DNA of 64,000 bases from Myxococcaceae bacterium (GCA_016793095.1 JAEUJQ010000001.1:186001-250000); one strand, 5' to 3'; positions 1 through 10,640 are shown, counted from the first letter of the stretch. The notes: generated by a model from the sequence alone, not told the origin. Numbers and translations: made by a program.

Positions 1-999
<999 letters not shown>

Positions 1000-1119
1000 G
1001 GTGGGTTCCTTGGGAAAAGGCGCGCGCACTCTGTCAGCGGCGCAGGAGTTTTCAATGAGAACCGGCCATGCGCGGACGCGTTGTGCGCCCCCGCTGCATC
1101 GGTGTAGTCAGCCGGGCTG

Positions 1120-2457
1120 ATGCCTCAGGCCACCGAACGACTCCAGAGCCCGGGCGCGCTGCTGCGCCTCGACAGGTCCTCCAACACGCTCAAGGAGCGG
1201 AAGTACCAGGTCACGGTGACGGCGGGACCCGATCAGGGGCTCTCGAAGCCCATCGACGGCCGGGTGGTGGTGGGCTCGCACGAGGACGCGGGGCTCTGCC
1301 TCAAGGACACCACCGTGTCGCGGTACCACGTCGAGCTCGACGCGCGGCCCGACGGCGTGCTGGTGCGCGATCTCGAGTCCACCAACGGCACGTACCTCGG
1401 CGGCAACCGGATCAACGAGATGATCGTCGAAGACCAGGCGACGGTGACGATCGGCAAGACGTCGCTGCGCATCGGCATGGTCGAGGCCGATCTCGGACTG
1501 CCGGCGGAACAGGCCACCTTCGGTCCGGCCATCGGCGCGGCGCCGGCGATGAAGCAGCTCTTCGGCATTCTCGAGAAGGTCTCACCGACGGACTCGACCG
1601 TGCTGCTGCTGGGCGAGACGGGGACGGGCAAAGAGGTGCTGGCGCGGGCGATCCACCTGAAGTCGAAGCGCCAGGCGCGGCCCTTCGTGGTGGTGGACTG
1701 CGGCGCGGTGGCGCCCACGCTGATCGAGAGCGAGCTGTTCGGCCACGTGCGCGGCTCGTTCACCGGCGCGGTGGGTGATCGCAACGGCGCGTTCCTCGAG
1801 GCTGACGGCGGCACGATCTTCCTCGACGAGATCGGGGAGCTCCCCCTCGAGCTGCAGCCGAAGCTGCTGCGCGTGCTCGAGGCGGGCACCGTCCGGCGCG
1901 TGGGCGAGGACAAGTACCGGCGGGTGGACGTGCGGGTGGTGGGCGCGACGCACCGCGATCTCGAGAAGGAGGTCGAGGCCGGGCGCTTCCGCCGCGATCT
2001 CTACTACAGGCTCGCGGTGGTGCTGGTGACGGTGCCGCCGCTGCGCGATCGCCTCGACGACATTCCGCTGCTCACCCACCACTTCGTCCAGGGCATGGGC
2101 CGCGGCGACTTCGAGCTGCCACGCGGGCTGCTGGCGCGGTTCTCGGCGTACCACTGGCCCGGCAACGTGCGAGAGCTGCGCAACCTCGTGGAGCGCTCCC
2201 TCGCCGGCGCGGACTTCGAAGCGCTGCCGCAAGAGAGCCAGGCGGCCGTGCGCACCCTGTCGTCCACCGAGAACATCACCGACCTGCCCTTCAAGGAGGC
2301 CAAGGAGCGCCTCGTCGAGTCGTTCACGAAGGAGTACCTCGTGGCGCTGCTCGAGAAGTGCGGGGGGAACATCAGCCAGGCAGCGCGGGAGGCGGGCATC
2401 GCGCGCAACTACGTGCACCGGCTGGTCGCGAAGTACGGGCTCAAGGGCCACGACTGA
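1120..2457 (+). CDS. FHA-domain sigma-54-dependent transcriptional activator
   Basis: A 445-residue bacterial enhancer-binding protein. An N-terminal FHA domain (about 28-122, with SRYHVEL and STNGTYL) should bind a phospho-threonine partner. The central AAA+ domain has Walker A GETGTGKE (165-172), the sigma-54 contact loop as GSFTGA (212-217, instead of the usual GAFTGA), Walker B FLDEIGE and the RFRRDLYYRL arginine-finger segment. A Fis-type helix-turn-helix ends the protein (about 405-445). FHA-input activators of this type are abundant in myxobacteria and are usually coupled to Ser/Thr kinases. Its targets cannot be read from the sequence; a sigma-54-like promoter lies about 8 kb away at 10641. 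Start chosen at the first ATG; no strong Shine-Dalgarno is visible. Confidence 0.93.
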   Translation: MPQATERLQSPGALLRLDRSSNTLKERKYQVTVTAGPDQGLSKPIDGRVVVGSHEDAGLCLKDTTVSRYHVELDARPDGVLVRDLESTNGTYLGGNRINEMIVEDQATVTIGKTSLRIGMVEADLGLPAEQATFGPAIGAAPAMKQLFGILEKVSPTDSTVLLLGETGTGKEVLARAIHLKSKRQARPFVVVDCGAVAPTLIESELFGHVRGSFTGAVGDRNGAFLEADGGTIFLDEIGELPLELQPKLLRVLEAGTVRRVGEDKYRRVDVRVVGATHRDLEKEVEAGRFRRDLYYRLAVVLVTVPPLRDRLDDIPLLTHHFVQGMGRGDFELPRGLLARFSAYHWPGNVRELRNLVERSLAGADFEALPQESQAAVRTLSSTENITDLPFKEAKERLVESFTKEYLVALLEKCGGNISQAAREAGIARNYVHRLVAKYGLKGHD

Positions 2458-2607
2458 TTGGGCTGGAAGCAGGAGCGCCCTCCCGTGGCGCGGTGGCGCA
2501 CTCCTTCGGGCCACCGCGGGTGAAGCAGGGCGCGGGGCACCGCAAGCTGCTGCGCGACGAGCGCCGCGTCGCCGAGGCGGTCTCGTTCGTCGCCGGCTGA
2601 GGTCAGC

Positions 2608-3699
2608 TCAGGCCTTCACGCCCGGGTACAGCGCGACGACCTCGGCGCGCGTCATCGGCTTCCACTTGAAGAGCCTGGCCGTCTCGAGGTGCGCGTCGAA
2701 GCGCGCCTTCGCCTCGGCCGGCGAGGGATGCACCGAGAGGTGCACGGCTTCCCCGAACGAGATGCCGGCCACGCCGCTCGAGATCCAGAGCGTGTTCGCG
2801 AACACCGAGAACGCGCGCACGATGCTCGACTTCTCCTGCACCTCGAGGAAGTACGTCGCCTCTCGCGGGAAGGGGCCGATGGAGTGCCCCTCGCGCCTGG
2901 GCATCGCCTTCGCCTCGTCTGCAGTCAGCGGGCGGAAGCCGTCGTTCTCCCAGCCGCCGAGGAGCGACTTCACCGTCGCCGCGGTGCTCTGCGCGTCCGG
3001 GAACCTCCAGATCGTCACCTCCTTGACCGCCGGCGACTCGCGCTGGACCGTCAGCCCCGTCTCGGCCACCTGCAGCGCGCGCGACTCGTCCGCACGGCCG
3101 AAGTGCTGCCACGGGTGTGCGACCTGCGAGGAAGCGCGCTCGGCTGCCCTCGCCTTCCGCTGCGCCGTCGCCGCCTTCAACTTCGCCCCGTCGAAGTACT
3201 CGAGCTGCTGGCCCGCCGCCTTCACCAGCTTCTTCACCTTCGGCAGCTTCGCGCGGGGGAACAGCACCAGGTTGTACTCGTCGGACGCGGTGTCGAGCGA
3301 CGCGAGCTGCTTGCCCTTCGCCTTGAGCTCCTTGCCGGCCAGCTCGAGCAGCTCCCAGGTGGAGCGCGCGCCGAGCTCGTCATCGCCGAGCCACTTCGGC
3401 TTCTTCGGACCGCCCAGCTTGCCGACGGCGCGCGCCACGTCACCGGCCGACGACTTCCAGTCGAGGCCGACGCAGGCCTTCGTCTTCTGGAGCCCGTCGA
3501 TCACCGCGAGCCACGGCAACGCGGGGGTCGGCGCCGTCACGTTGCGCTCGCGGAGCGCCTTCGCGTGCTTCTTCACGTAGGCCGCGGGCTGCTCGACCGC
3601 CCTCGTCACCTCGGCCCGGAGCGCCCTGCCCTTTGCCCCGCCCAGCACGGCCACCAGCTCGACCAGCGCGCCCAGCTGCTTGTTCGTCCCCGGTGTCAT
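2608..3699 (-). CDS. Hypothetical protein downstream of a CoA-transferase
   Basis: A 363-residue protein I do not recognise. The longer open frame runs back to 3780 inside the upstream CoA-transferase gene, but ATG 3699 is preceded by AAGG at about 9 bases and lies 10 bases after the upstream stop, so I start there. It has no signal peptide or membrane segment. The N-terminal part is rich in Lys/Ala, with LGALVELVAVLGG and many short charged helices. The C-terminal 130 residues are less biased and probably a folded domain (for example EGHSIGPFPREATYF and NTLWISSGVAGISFGEAVHLS). It is probably cotranscribed with the CoA-transferase, but nothing in its sequence shows a shared role. Confidence 0.75.
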   Translation of the reverse strand: MTPGTNKQLGALVELVAVLGGAKGRALRAEVTRAVEQPAAYVKKHAKALRERNVTAPTPALPWLAVIDGLQKTKACVGLDWKSSAGDVARAVGKLGGPKKPKWLGDDELGARSTWELLELAGKELKAKGKQLASLDTASDEYNLVLFPRAKLPKVKKLVKAAGQQLEYFDGAKLKAATAQRKARAAERASSQVAHPWQHFGRADESRALQVAETGLTVQRESPAVKEVTIWRFPDAQSTAATVKSLLGGWENDGFRPLTADEAKAMPRREGHSIGPFPREATYFLEVQEKSSIVRAFSVFANTLWISSGVAGISFGEAVHLSVHPSPAEAKARFDAHLETARLFKWKPMTRAEVVALYPGVKA

Positions 3700-3709
3700 G
3701 GAGGGTGCC

Positions 3710-4861
3710 TTAGCGCGAGAGCGCCGCGATCTCTGCTTCCGAAAAACCAGCGTCTCGCAGCACGTCGCTGGTGTGTTCACCGAGGCCCGGTGACGGGCGC
3801 GTGGGCATGGGGCCGAAGTGCAGCGGCGTCTTGAGGTGCATCACGTCGCCGGCCTTGACGAACATGCCGCGGGCCACGAGCTGGGGATCGGAGAGCACCT
3901 CGTCGCCCTCGTTCACCGGCTCGACGCAGAGATCGTGCTGCTTGAAGAGCGCGACCCAGTGCGCCTGCGGCCTCGACGCGAAGATCGCCTCGAGCTCGCG
4001 CCGCGTCCGGGCGCCCTCTTCGCCGGTGTCGTAGCCGCCGGGCATCAGGTCGGGCCGCTCGAGCACCGCGCACAGGCCCGAGAAGAACTTGGGCTCCAGC
4101 GAGCCGACGGCCAGGTAGCGCCCGTCTTGCGTGCGGTAGACGCCGTAGCAGGCGTAGCCGCCGTTGAGCGTCTCCACGCCGCGCGTCAGCGGCCCCGACT
4201 CGCTGCCCATCATCAGCCGCGCCGCAAGGTGCATGTGCAGGAACGCCATCGAGCCCTCGGTCATCGAGATGTCGACGAAGCGGCCCCGGCCCGTGCGCTG
4301 CCGCTCGTGGAGCGCCGCGAGCACGCCGACCAGCGCGAACAGGCTGCCGCCCCCGATGTCGGCGATCTGCACGCCGGGCATCGCTGGTGCGCCGCCCTTC
4401 ACGCCGCCGTAGGCCAGCACGCCCGAGCGGCCGATGTAGTTGAGATCGTGCCCCGCCTTCAGCCGATCGGGGCCCGTCGCCCCGTAGCCCGAGATCGAGC
4501 AGAAGATGAGCGCCGGGTGCTCCTGCGACAGCGCCTCGTAACCGACGCCGAGCTTGTCCATCACGCCGGGCCGGAAGCTCTCGACCAGCACGTCGTAGTG
4601 CTTCACGAGCCGCTTGAGCGCCGCGACCCCGTCGGGCGACTTCAGATCGAGCGTGAACGAGCGCTTGTTGCGGTTGAGCCCGAGGAAGAGCGCCGAGGTG
4701 TCGTCCTTCATGGGCGGCATGTGCCGCGTGTAGTCACCGCCCTGCGGCTCCTCGAGCTTGTCCACCGCGGCGCCCAGATCGGCCAGCACGAGCGTGGCGT
4801 AGGGACCGGGGAGCAACCGCGAGAGATCGAGGACCTTGAGGCCGGTGAGGGGGAGCGACAT
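3710..4861 (-). CDS. CaiB/BaiF family (type III) CoA-transferase or alpha-methylacyl-CoA racemase
   Basis: Expected to transfer CoA between acids or to epimerise 2-methylacyl-CoA esters; 383 residues, about the length of Amacr/Mcr racemases (around 360-380). Visible marks are LKVLDLSRLLPGPYAT at the N-terminus, VESFRPGVMDKLGVGYEAL, FCSISGYGATGP and GHDLNYIGRSGVL, which holds the conserved Asp region of the family. The GHDLNY context fits racemases slightly better than formyl- or carnitine-CoA transferases, but the sequence alone does not settle the reaction. GGGAGGGG sits just before the ATG. It lies 127 bases downstream of an SCP2-type lipid carrier gene on the same strand, which is consistent with branched-chain or sterol-type acyl-CoA metabolism. 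Confidence 0.9.
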   Translation of the reverse strand: MSLPLTGLKVLDLSRLLPGPYATLVLADLGAAVDKLEEPQGGDYTRHMPPMKDDTSALFLGLNRNKRSFTLDLKSPDGVAALKRLVKHYDVLVESFRPGVMDKLGVGYEALSQEHPALIFCSISGYGATGPDRLKAGHDLNYIGRSGVLAYGGVKGGAPAMPGVQIADIGGGSLFALVGVLAALHERQRTGRGRFVDISMTEGSMAFLHMHLAARLMMGSESGPLTRGVETLNGGYACYGVYRTQDGRYLAVGSLEPKFFSGLCAVLERPDLMPGGYDTGEEGARTRRELEAIFASRPQAHWVALFKQHDLCVEPVNEGDEVLSDPQLVARGMFVKAGDVMHLKTPLHFGPMPTRPSPGLGEHTSDVLRDAGFSEAEIAALSR

Positions 4862-4988
4862 GCCCCTCCCTTCTCACGAGGCACGGGCCTTGTCCCCTCC
4901 GTCATGAAGGAACGCGGAAACGACTCAGGGCCCGGGCTCCGCGAAGGAGACGCCGGACCCCGGTCGTGAACGGCTTCGACGGCTCGAC

Positions 4989-5315
4989 TCAGGCCATCAG
5001 CTTGCCGAGCTTCATCGCGAGCGCCATGTCCATGGGCTTGAACTTCAGCTTGCCCTGCATGGCCGCCATCTGGGCGTTCATCTGCTTGTTGATGATCTTC
5101 TCGAAGTCCGCCGCGGCCGCGATGATCGTCATCTTCGACTCGCCCACCTTGCCCGGCGTGACCCAGCCCTCGGCCTTCGTGCAGTCGAGCGTCCAGTCGC
5201 CGCCACCGTCGCCGGTGATGCTGAAGTGGACGACGGCGTTGATGTCCTTCGCGAGCTCGGGCTTCGCGGTCAGACGCTTGGGGATCTCGGTCTCGAGGAT
5301 GTCCTTGATGGCCAT
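4989..5315 (-). CDS. SCP2 sterol/lipid-carrier domain protein
   Basis: A 108-residue single-domain protein of the SCP2 fold, which binds acyl-CoAs or other lipids in a hydrophobic tunnel. Visible features are the N-terminal amphipathic helix, the beta strand AVVHFSITGDGGGDWTLDC, and the closing helix with MQGKLKFKPMDMALAMKLGKLM, the usual SCP2 ending where a Met/Leu-rich helix caps the tunnel. Start ATG 5315 has AAGGA about 9 bases upstream. Bacterial SCP2 domains are often stand-alone, as here. It sits between thrS and the CoA-transferase on the same strand, but a terminator-like hairpin after thrS suggests it starts its own transcript. Confidence 0.88.
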   Translation of the reverse strand: MAIKDILETEIPKRLTAKPELAKDINAVVHFSITGDGGGDWTLDCTKAEGWVTPGKVGESKMTIIAAAADFEKIINKQMNAQMAAMQGKLKFKPMDMALAMKLGKLMA

Positions 5316-5369
5316 ACGAACGGTCCTTCAGTGCAGCGGGTGGGTTGTTGACTGCTGAATCAACGAAAC

Positions 5370-5396
5370 GGGGGGGACCGTAACGATCCGCCCCCC
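5370..5396 (-). terminator. Probable intrinsic terminator after thrS
   Basis: A run of seven G and a run of six C pair across a short loop to form a GC-rich hairpin beginning 6 bases past the thrS stop. On the minus strand it is followed by CGTTTCGTTG, a weak T tract. The position fits the end of the thrS transcript. The T tract is short, so termination may be partial. Confidence 0.45.
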
Positions 5397-5401
5397 AGCG
5401 G

Positions 5402-7345
5402 TCAAACGGATTTGCCGCCCGTCGGCCAGGCGGCTTCCTTGCGGAAGAGCGCGAGGAAGTCGGCGAGCGGCATCGTCTTGAGATCCTGCCCGCCGTAGCG
5501 GCGGGGGGCCACGGCGTTCTGCTCGACCTCACGGTCGCCGATCACCAGCGTGAAGGGGATCTTCTGCACCTGGGCCTCGGCGATCTTCTTCTGCATCGAC
5601 AGGCCGCGCTCATCGACCTCGACGCGGAAGCCCTCGGCGGCGAGCTGCGCCCTCACCTGGTGGGCGAACTCGAGCTGGCGGTCGGCGACGCACACGACGA
5701 GCGCCTGCACCGGCGCCAGCCAGCACGGGAACGCGCCCGCGAAGTGCTCGATCAAGATCGCGATGAAGCGCTCGAAGGAGCCGTAGATCGCCCGGTGGAG
5801 CACCACCGGCCGGTGCTCCTTGTTGTCCTCGCCGATGTACGAGAGGTCGAAGCGCTGCGCGGCGACGTAGTCGAGCTGGATCGTGCCCAGCTGCCACTTG
5901 CGGCCGATGGAGTCGGACACGTCGAAGTCGATCTTCGGCCCGTAGAACGCGCCGTCGCCGGGCTTGAGCTCGTACGCCACCTTCATCGTCTCGAGCGCCT
6001 GCTGCAGCCCCTTCTCGGCCTTGTCCCACTGCTCGTCCGTGCCGATGCGCTGCGGCGGCCGCGTCGAGAGCTTGGCCTGGTACGTGAGCCCGAACGCCGC
6101 GTACACCTGATCGAGCAGGCGCACGAAGCGCTCCACCTCGCTGCCGATCTGATCCTCACGGCAGTAGATGTGGGCGTCGTCCTGCGCGAACTGGCGCACG
6201 CGCGTGAGGCCCGAGAGCGCGCCCTGGGCCTCGTTGCGGTGCAGCACGTCCTGCGTGTGCAGGCGCAGCGGCAGGTCGCGGTACGAGTGCTTCTTGAAGC
6301 CGAAGTACACGTGGTGCGACGGGCAGTTCATCGGCTTGAGGCTGAAGTCGAGCTCCTTCGACTCCGAGTCCTGCACGAGGAACATGTTCTCGCGGTACTT
6401 GTCCCAGTGCCCGCTGATCTCCCAGAGGCCCTTGTTGAAGAGCAGCGGCGTCTTGATCTCGACGTAGCCCGAGTCGAGCGCGAGCTTGCGCATGAAGCCC
6501 GACAGCACCGTGTAGAGCGCCGTGCCCTTCGGCGACCAGAACGCGGAGCCGGGCGAGAACGGGTGGAAGTGGAAGAGATCGAGGTCCTTGCCGAGGCGGC
6601 GGTGGTCTCGCTTCGCCGCCTCCTCACGCTGCTTCACCCAGGCGTCGAGCTGCTTCTGATCGAAGAAGGCGATGCCGTAGATGCGCTGCAACATCGGGTT
6701 CTTCGAGTCGCCGCGCCAGTACGCCCCCGAGCTCGAGAGGATCTTGATGACGCCGATCTTCCCCGTCGAGGGGCCGTGGGGCCCGAGGCAGAAGTCCACC
6801 CACTCTCCGTGCTTGTAGAGCGTGAGCGTCTTCGCGCCCTTCGCGACGATGTCGTTGATGATCTCGATCTTGAACTTCTCGCCCTTGCCCTCGAAGAGCG
6901 TGATGGCCGCGGCGGCCGAGACCTCTTCGCGCACGAAGGCCACGTCCTTCTGCACGATCTCGTTCGCGCGCTTCTCGATCTGCTCGAGCTCTTCGGGCGT
7001 GAACGGCCGGTCGCGGAAGAAGTCGTAGTAGAAGCCCTCCTCGATCGTCGGGCCGATCGTCACCTGCGTGCCGGGGAAGAGCTGCTGCACGGCGTCGGCG
7101 ACCACGTGCGCGGCGTCGTGGCGGGCGACCTCGAGCGCCTCGGCGTTCTTCGTCGTGAAGATCTGCAGCGACGCGTCTTCCTCGATGCGCCGCGAGAGAT
7201 CGACCTCGGCGCCGTTCAGCTTCGCGAAGACGGCCGCCTTCGCCAGCCCCGCGCCGATGCTGTTCTTCACGAAGTCGCCGATGGGCGTGCCCTTCAGCGT
7301 CTCCTTCTTGTCTCCATTGGGGAGCGTGACCACGACGTTCGACAT
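5402..7345 (-). CDS. thrS: Threonine-tRNA ligase
   Basis: Charges tRNA-Thr with threonine; cytosolic class II synthetase, 647 residues (E. coli 642). Domains in order: an N-terminal TGS domain ([12 protein letters not shown]), the SAD editing domain with [17 protein letters not shown], and the catalytic core. The core shows class II motif 2 ([16 protein letters not shown]) and zinc-site regions [17 protein letters not shown] and [12 protein letters not shown]. The anticodon-binding domain ends the protein. The open frame extends 10 codons further, but ATG 7345 (MSNVVV) has AGGAG 9 bases upstream and matches the family N-terminus. No T-box leader is evident. No other tRNA ligase is nearby; the tRNA gene upstream on the same strand is tRNA-Val, not tRNA-Thr. 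Confidence 0.98.
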   Translation of the reverse strand: MSNVVVTLPNGDKKETLKGTPIGDFVKNSIGAGLAKAAVFAKLNGAEVDLSRRIEEDASLQIFTTKNAEALEVARHDAAHVVADAVQQLFPGTQVTIGPTIEEGFYYDFFRDRPFTPEELEQIEKRANEIVQKDVAFVREEVSAAAAITLFEGKGEKFKIEIINDIVAKGAKTLTLYKHGEWVDFCLGPHGPSTGKIGVIKILSSSGAYWRGDSKNPMLQRIYGIAFFDQKQLDAWVKQREEAAKRDHRRLGKDLDLFHFHPFSPGSAFWSPKGTALYTVLSGFMRKLALDSGYVEIKTPLLFNKGLWEISGHWDKYRENMFLVQDSESKELDFSLKPMNCPSHHVYFGFKKHSYRDLPLRLHTQDVLHRNEAQGALSGLTRVRQFAQDDAHIYCREDQIGSEVERFVRLLDQVYAAFGLTYQAKLSTRPPQRIGTDEQWDKAEKGLQQALETMKVAYELKPGDGAFYGPKIDFDVSDSIGRKWQLGTIQLDYVAAQRFDLSYIGEDNKEHRPVVLHRAIYGSFERFIAILIEHFAGAFPCWLAPVQALVVCVADRQLEFAHQVRAQLAAEGFRVEVDERGLSMQKKIAEAQVQKIPFTLVIGDREVEQNAVAPRRYGGQDLKTMPLADFLALFRKEAAWPTGGKSV

Positions 7346-7440
7346 GACGGTGTTCTCCTGTTCGCTCACGCACACGAGGCGTGCAGCGAGGCGTGTGTAG
7401 CCCCGGGTGATCAGGGCGCGAAATGGAATCGCGAGAGGAG

Positions 7441-7479
7441 GAAAACGAAAGCCGCCGCTGGAGGAACCCAGCGACGGCT
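7441..7479 (-). terminator. Intrinsic terminator of the tRNA-Val gene
   Basis: An inverted repeat of about 12 bases (AGCCGTCGCTGG pairing with CCAGCGGCGGCT) starts 22 bases after the tRNA 3' end. On the minus strand it is followed by TTCGTTTTC. This is the expected layout of an intrinsic terminator for a single tRNA gene. Confidence 0.7.
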
Positions 7480-7500
7480 AGCGAGTCGCGGTGCTGCGAG

Positions 7501-7572
<72 letters not shown>

Positions 7573-7654
7573 GTCGTGAGACGGAAACGGCGGCGGCATG
7601 TATCGCCCGCTGTTCAGGACTGTCAAGGACGCAGTACACGCTCCTCCGACGCGC

Positions 7655-8269
7655 ATGAGCCTGCTGCCTGACGACGCCACCTTTCACGAGCGGGTGCAGG
7701 ATCTCTTCACCGCCTACCGCGGGCGCGGCGTGGCGCTGTCAGCCGACGACGTCGAGCTCGTGCAGCACTGGGCCGAAGCCGAGGTGCCCTTCGAGGTGGT
7801 GGCGCGGGGGATCCGCGTGGCGGCGGAGCGGGTGGTCTTCGACGCGCCCGACGGGCAGGGCAACCTGCGCTTCCTGCGTGCCTGCCGGAAGACCGTCGAG
7901 GCGGAGCTGGGCAAGTACCTCAAGCGCGCCGCCGGGAAGACCGAGGCGGGCGAGGCCGAAGAGGCGCTGCACCTCGCGCGCCACAAGAAGCTGAAGTCGG
8001 TCGTGAAGAAGCTCGCTCAGCGTTGGCCGGCGATCGAGGCGTTGCCACTCGGGCCGCCCCACGACTTCGAGGCCTCGGAGCGCCAGGAGCACCTCGTCAT
8101 CACCGCCTGCCTGCGCGCCCTGCCCTTCTCCGATCGTCTCGCGCTGCTGCGGGAGGCCCGTCGGCTCCGCGGCGGTGAGCCGACGAGCGCCGCCGCCCGC
8201 CGGGAGTCCCTGCGCTTCCACCGCGCCGCCCTTGCCCGCCACCGCCTCGATCTGCCGTCGTTCTGGTAG
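7655..8269 (+). CDS. Hypothetical protein upstream of a DnaC-like ATPase
   Basis: A 204-residue protein of unknown family. It is soluble and mostly helical. It begins MSLLPDDATFHERVQDLFTAY and has Arg/Glu-rich helices around GIRVAAERVVF and LRFLRACRKTVEAELGKYLKR, with no recognisable catalytic motif. It lies 42 bases before the DnaC-like ATPase on the same strand. In known helicase-loading systems an ATPase loader is paired with a primosomal adaptor, so an adaptor role is conceivable but not shown. An earlier in-frame ATG at 7598 would start only 26 bases from the tRNA 5' end; I prefer 7655, although neither has a clear Shine-Dalgarno. Confidence 0.72.
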   Translation: MSLLPDDATFHERVQDLFTAYRGRGVALSADDVELVQHWAEAEVPFEVVARGIRVAAERVVFDAPDGQGNLRFLRACRKTVEAELGKYLKRAAGKTEAGEAEEALHLARHKKLKSVVKKLAQRWPAIEALPLGPPHDFEASERQEHLVITACLRALPFSDRLALLREARRLRGGEPTSAAARRESLRFHRAALARHRLDLPSFW

Positions 8270-8311
8270 GCGCCTCTTGCGCGCGCGCCCCGCCTCGGAA
8301 ATGAACGCGTC

Positions 8312-9184
8312 ATGACCTCGGCCCGTGCCTGCGAGACCTCCGGCTACACCGTGCAGCGGCAGGGCGACTTCGCCATCGCCACCGTCGCGCAGCGCGTTCA
8401 GGACTGCGCCGACTGTGCGGGCACGGGGCTGCTGCGGTCCACCGTCACCGACAACAACCGCACGTACGAGGTCGTCGCCCCCTGCCCACGGGCGAAGATG
8501 ATCTTGCGCGCAGCCGCCTTCTCCGAGGCGCACCTTCCGGCCGTGCACGCGCAGGCCGGCTTCGACAACTTCCGCCCCTCGAACACCGAGCAGGCCCGCG
8601 CGCTGCAGGTCGCCAAGGACTTCGCCCTGCGCTACCCGCAGCCCCGCGGCTACGTGCTGAGCGGCCCGGTGGGCACCGGCAAGACGCACCTGCTCTGCGC
8701 GACCCTCAAGCACCTCGGCCTCGAGCTGGGCGCGCGCGTGGCGTACGTGGAGATCTCGCTGCTCTACGCGCAGATCCGCCGCGGGTTCCAGGACGGCAAG
8801 TCGGGCGGCGAGATCATTCAGCCGCTCTCGCAGGTCGACGTGCTGGCCATCGACGAGCTGGGCAAAGGCCGCGGCAGCGCCTTCGAGCTCGACACGCTCG
8901 ATGAGCTCATCGCCCGCCGCTACAACGCCGGCCGCGTCACCCTCTTCGCGACGAACTACTCCCTTCGTTCACCCGAAGATCGCGCTCAGCGCGGGTACCT
9001 TGGCACGGACGCGCTGGTCGAGGCTGGCAAGGAGTCGAAGCTGCTCTGTGATCGCGTGGGCGACCGCATCTACAGCCGCCTCTGCGAGATGTGCGAGTTC
9101 GTCGAGTTCCCCGGGAGCACCGCCGATCAACGGCGCGCGAGGAACGCCGCCGAGCGGGTGCCGAACGGTTCACCCCGGCGGTAG
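8312..9184 (+). CDS. DnaC/IstB-type AAA+ ATP-binding protein with N-terminal Cys pairs
   Basis: A 290-residue AAA+ protein of the helicase-loader (DnaC/DnaI) or IstB family. The N-terminus carries CADCAG and a further single Cys near APCPRA, which could be part of a metal site. The ATPase core has Walker A GPVGTGKTH (about 114-122), Walker B VDVLAIDELG, sensor I LFATNYS and a Lys/Arg-rich end. The segment AGFDNFRPSNTEQARAL is the linker typical of DnaC/DnaI proteins. No IS21 transposase or insertion-sequence ends are nearby, which favours a resident helicase loader over IstB. Probably cotranscribed with the preceding hypothetical gene. Its last residues are Arg-rich and low in complexity. Confidence 0.85.
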   Translation: MTSARACETSGYTVQRQGDFAIATVAQRVQDCADCAGTGLLRSTVTDNNRTYEVVAPCPRAKMILRAAAFSEAHLPAVHAQAGFDNFRPSNTEQARALQVAKDFALRYPQPRGYVLSGPVGTGKTHLLCATLKHLGLELGARVAYVEISLLYAQIRRGFQDGKSGGEIIQPLSQVDVLAIDELGKGRGSAFELDTLDELIARRYNAGRVTLFATNYSLRSPEDRAQRGYLGTDALVEAGKESKLLCDRVGDRIYSRLCEMCEFVEFPGSTADQRRARNAAERVPNGSPRR

Positions 9185-9219
9185 CCGTTGGGCGACTGGC
9201 CCCAGGGCGACGCTCGGGC

Positions 9220-10578
9220 TCAGGGCTCGCGGTACAGGATCACCCCGCCGCGCACGAGGTCGCTCGCCCGCCGATCGTAGAAGAACACAGCCGACACCTT
9301 GTTCGGCGCGTGGCCCCACATCGACAGCCAGTCACCCGCGAAGTTGAGCGGCGTGTTCATCGGCGAGCAGGTCTCGAACGACATCCCGTCCATCGAGCGG
9401 GCCAGCTTCGGGCCACCAGCGCACAGCGTGTTGATGGTGCCGCGCGAGAGGAAGGCCCCGCCCATCGTCAGGCTGCCGTTCGGGTGCACCACGAGGCCCT
9501 GGTACCACTGGGTGGTGTTGAAGCGCATGGTGGCGAAGTCGCCGTTGCGGGGCGCGCCCACCGGCATGCTCCACGACGTGCCAGCCGCGCTCGAGGCCAC
9601 CGACGTCCACAGCTCGGGGTTGGAGTCGGTCATCATGCCGTTGAGCACCGGGTCCGCGCGCAGCAGGTGGAAGGCGACGCGCGGCGTGGTGCCCACGAAG
9701 ACGAGGGTCACCGAGGGTCGCCGCTCCACCGGCGTCAGCACGTCCGTCATGTTCGAGCTGGTGATCTCGGTCGCGGACGCCGCCCCCGGCCGCCAGAACG
9801 CCAGCGTCGCGCGCAGCGAGGCGCCCTTCGTGAAGTACGCGAGGCCCGGGTTGCCATCGGCGTCGAGCGCCAACGAGATCGAGCCCAGCGCCGACGCCTG
9901 GCCCGCGGTGATCGGCGCGGTCGCCTCGGTGAAGGCGCCCGAAGCGCCCATGCGCGTACGGTAGAGCACCTGCTCGGTGGACGTCACGTACGCGACGTGG
10001 GTGGTGCCGTTGCGCAGGACGATCTGCGGGAAGCTCGAGTCTCCGGCGCCGGGATCCTGCCCCACCGTCGCGAGCGAGAAGTTCGCGCCCTCGTCGTCGC
10101 TGAACGCGTACCGAATGCCCGCGCCAGCCTTCACGTAGGCGATGCCGATGCGCCCGGTGACCGGATCTCGTCCGATCGCCACCTGCCGGAGCGGGTGCGA
10201 GAGATCGATCTCCCCCACCACCTCGATCGTCTTGACGGGCTCGTACTCCTTCTTCTCGCCGTTCCACCGCGTGAAGAAGACGCGGGTGTCGCTGCGCACG
10301 CCGTCGCCGTTCGGGTCGTCCCACACGGCGGCAATGAGGGGCTGGTTGAACTGGTCGCCCACCGCCGAGACCGACACGCCAGACCGCTGGCCACCGTCGG
10401 CGGGCAGCTCCACCGCGGTCGAGAAGCCGCTCGGTGGATCCATGCCGCGCTGCCGGCCCGCGTCGGGCACCTCCATCACGATGCCGGCGTCGTCCTCGAT
10501 GATCATCGGCCGCGGCCGGGGTCCGCAGGCAGTCGTCAGGGCGACAAGAGACAGAATGGCGAGGGCACGCTGAGTCAC
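9220..10578 (-). CDS. Lipoprotein with beta-propeller-like (BNR/sialidase-type) repeats
   Basis: A 452-residue predicted lipoprotein. The signal peptide ends in lipobox LTTAC (Cys near residue 18), followed by an Asp/Glu-rich linker. The rest contains several repeats resembling BNR/Asp-box propeller blades, such as IRYAFSDDEGANFSLA, LARSMDGMSFETC, and strands with HVAYVTSTEQVLYRT and LAYFTKGASLRAT. Such proteins are usually surface-bound; no sialidase catalytic set is evident, so enzymatic activity should not be assumed. It is convergent with the DnaC-like gene and divergent from the Hint-domain gene. The start region overlaps a sigma-54-like site that points the other way. Confidence 0.82.
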   Translation of the reverse strand: MTQRALAILSLVALTTACGPRPRPMIIEDDAGIVMEVPDAGRQRGMDPPSGFSTAVELPADGGQRSGVSVSAVGDQFNQPLIAAVWDDPNGDGVRSDTRVFFTRWNGEKKEYEPVKTIEVVGEIDLSHPLRQVAIGRDPVTGRIGIAYVKAGAGIRYAFSDDEGANFSLATVGQDPGAGDSSFPQIVLRNGTTHVAYVTSTEQVLYRTRMGASGAFTEATAPITAGQASALGSISLALDADGNPGLAYFTKGASLRATLAFWRPGAASATEITSSNMTDVLTPVERRPSVTLVFVGTTPRVAFHLLRADPVLNGMMTDSNPELWTSVASSAAGTSWSMPVGAPRNGDFATMRFNTTQWYQGLVVHPNGSLTMGGAFLSRGTINTLCAGGPKLARSMDGMSFETCSPMNTPLNFAGDWLSMWGHAPNKVSAVFFYDRRASDLVRGGVILYREP

Positions 10579-10640
10579 ACAGGCTCCGAGGAACGGCTGG
10601 CTCGCCCGGCGCGAGCCTCACACGGTGCGTCATACAGAGG

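Noticed and set aside
5402-7345. T-box or tRNA-linked regulation of thrS
   Set aside because: No T-box-like leader is visible and the neighbouring tRNA is valine-specific.
8312-9184. IstB helper of an IS21-type element
   Set aside because: No transposase, terminal inverted repeats or target duplication flank the gene.
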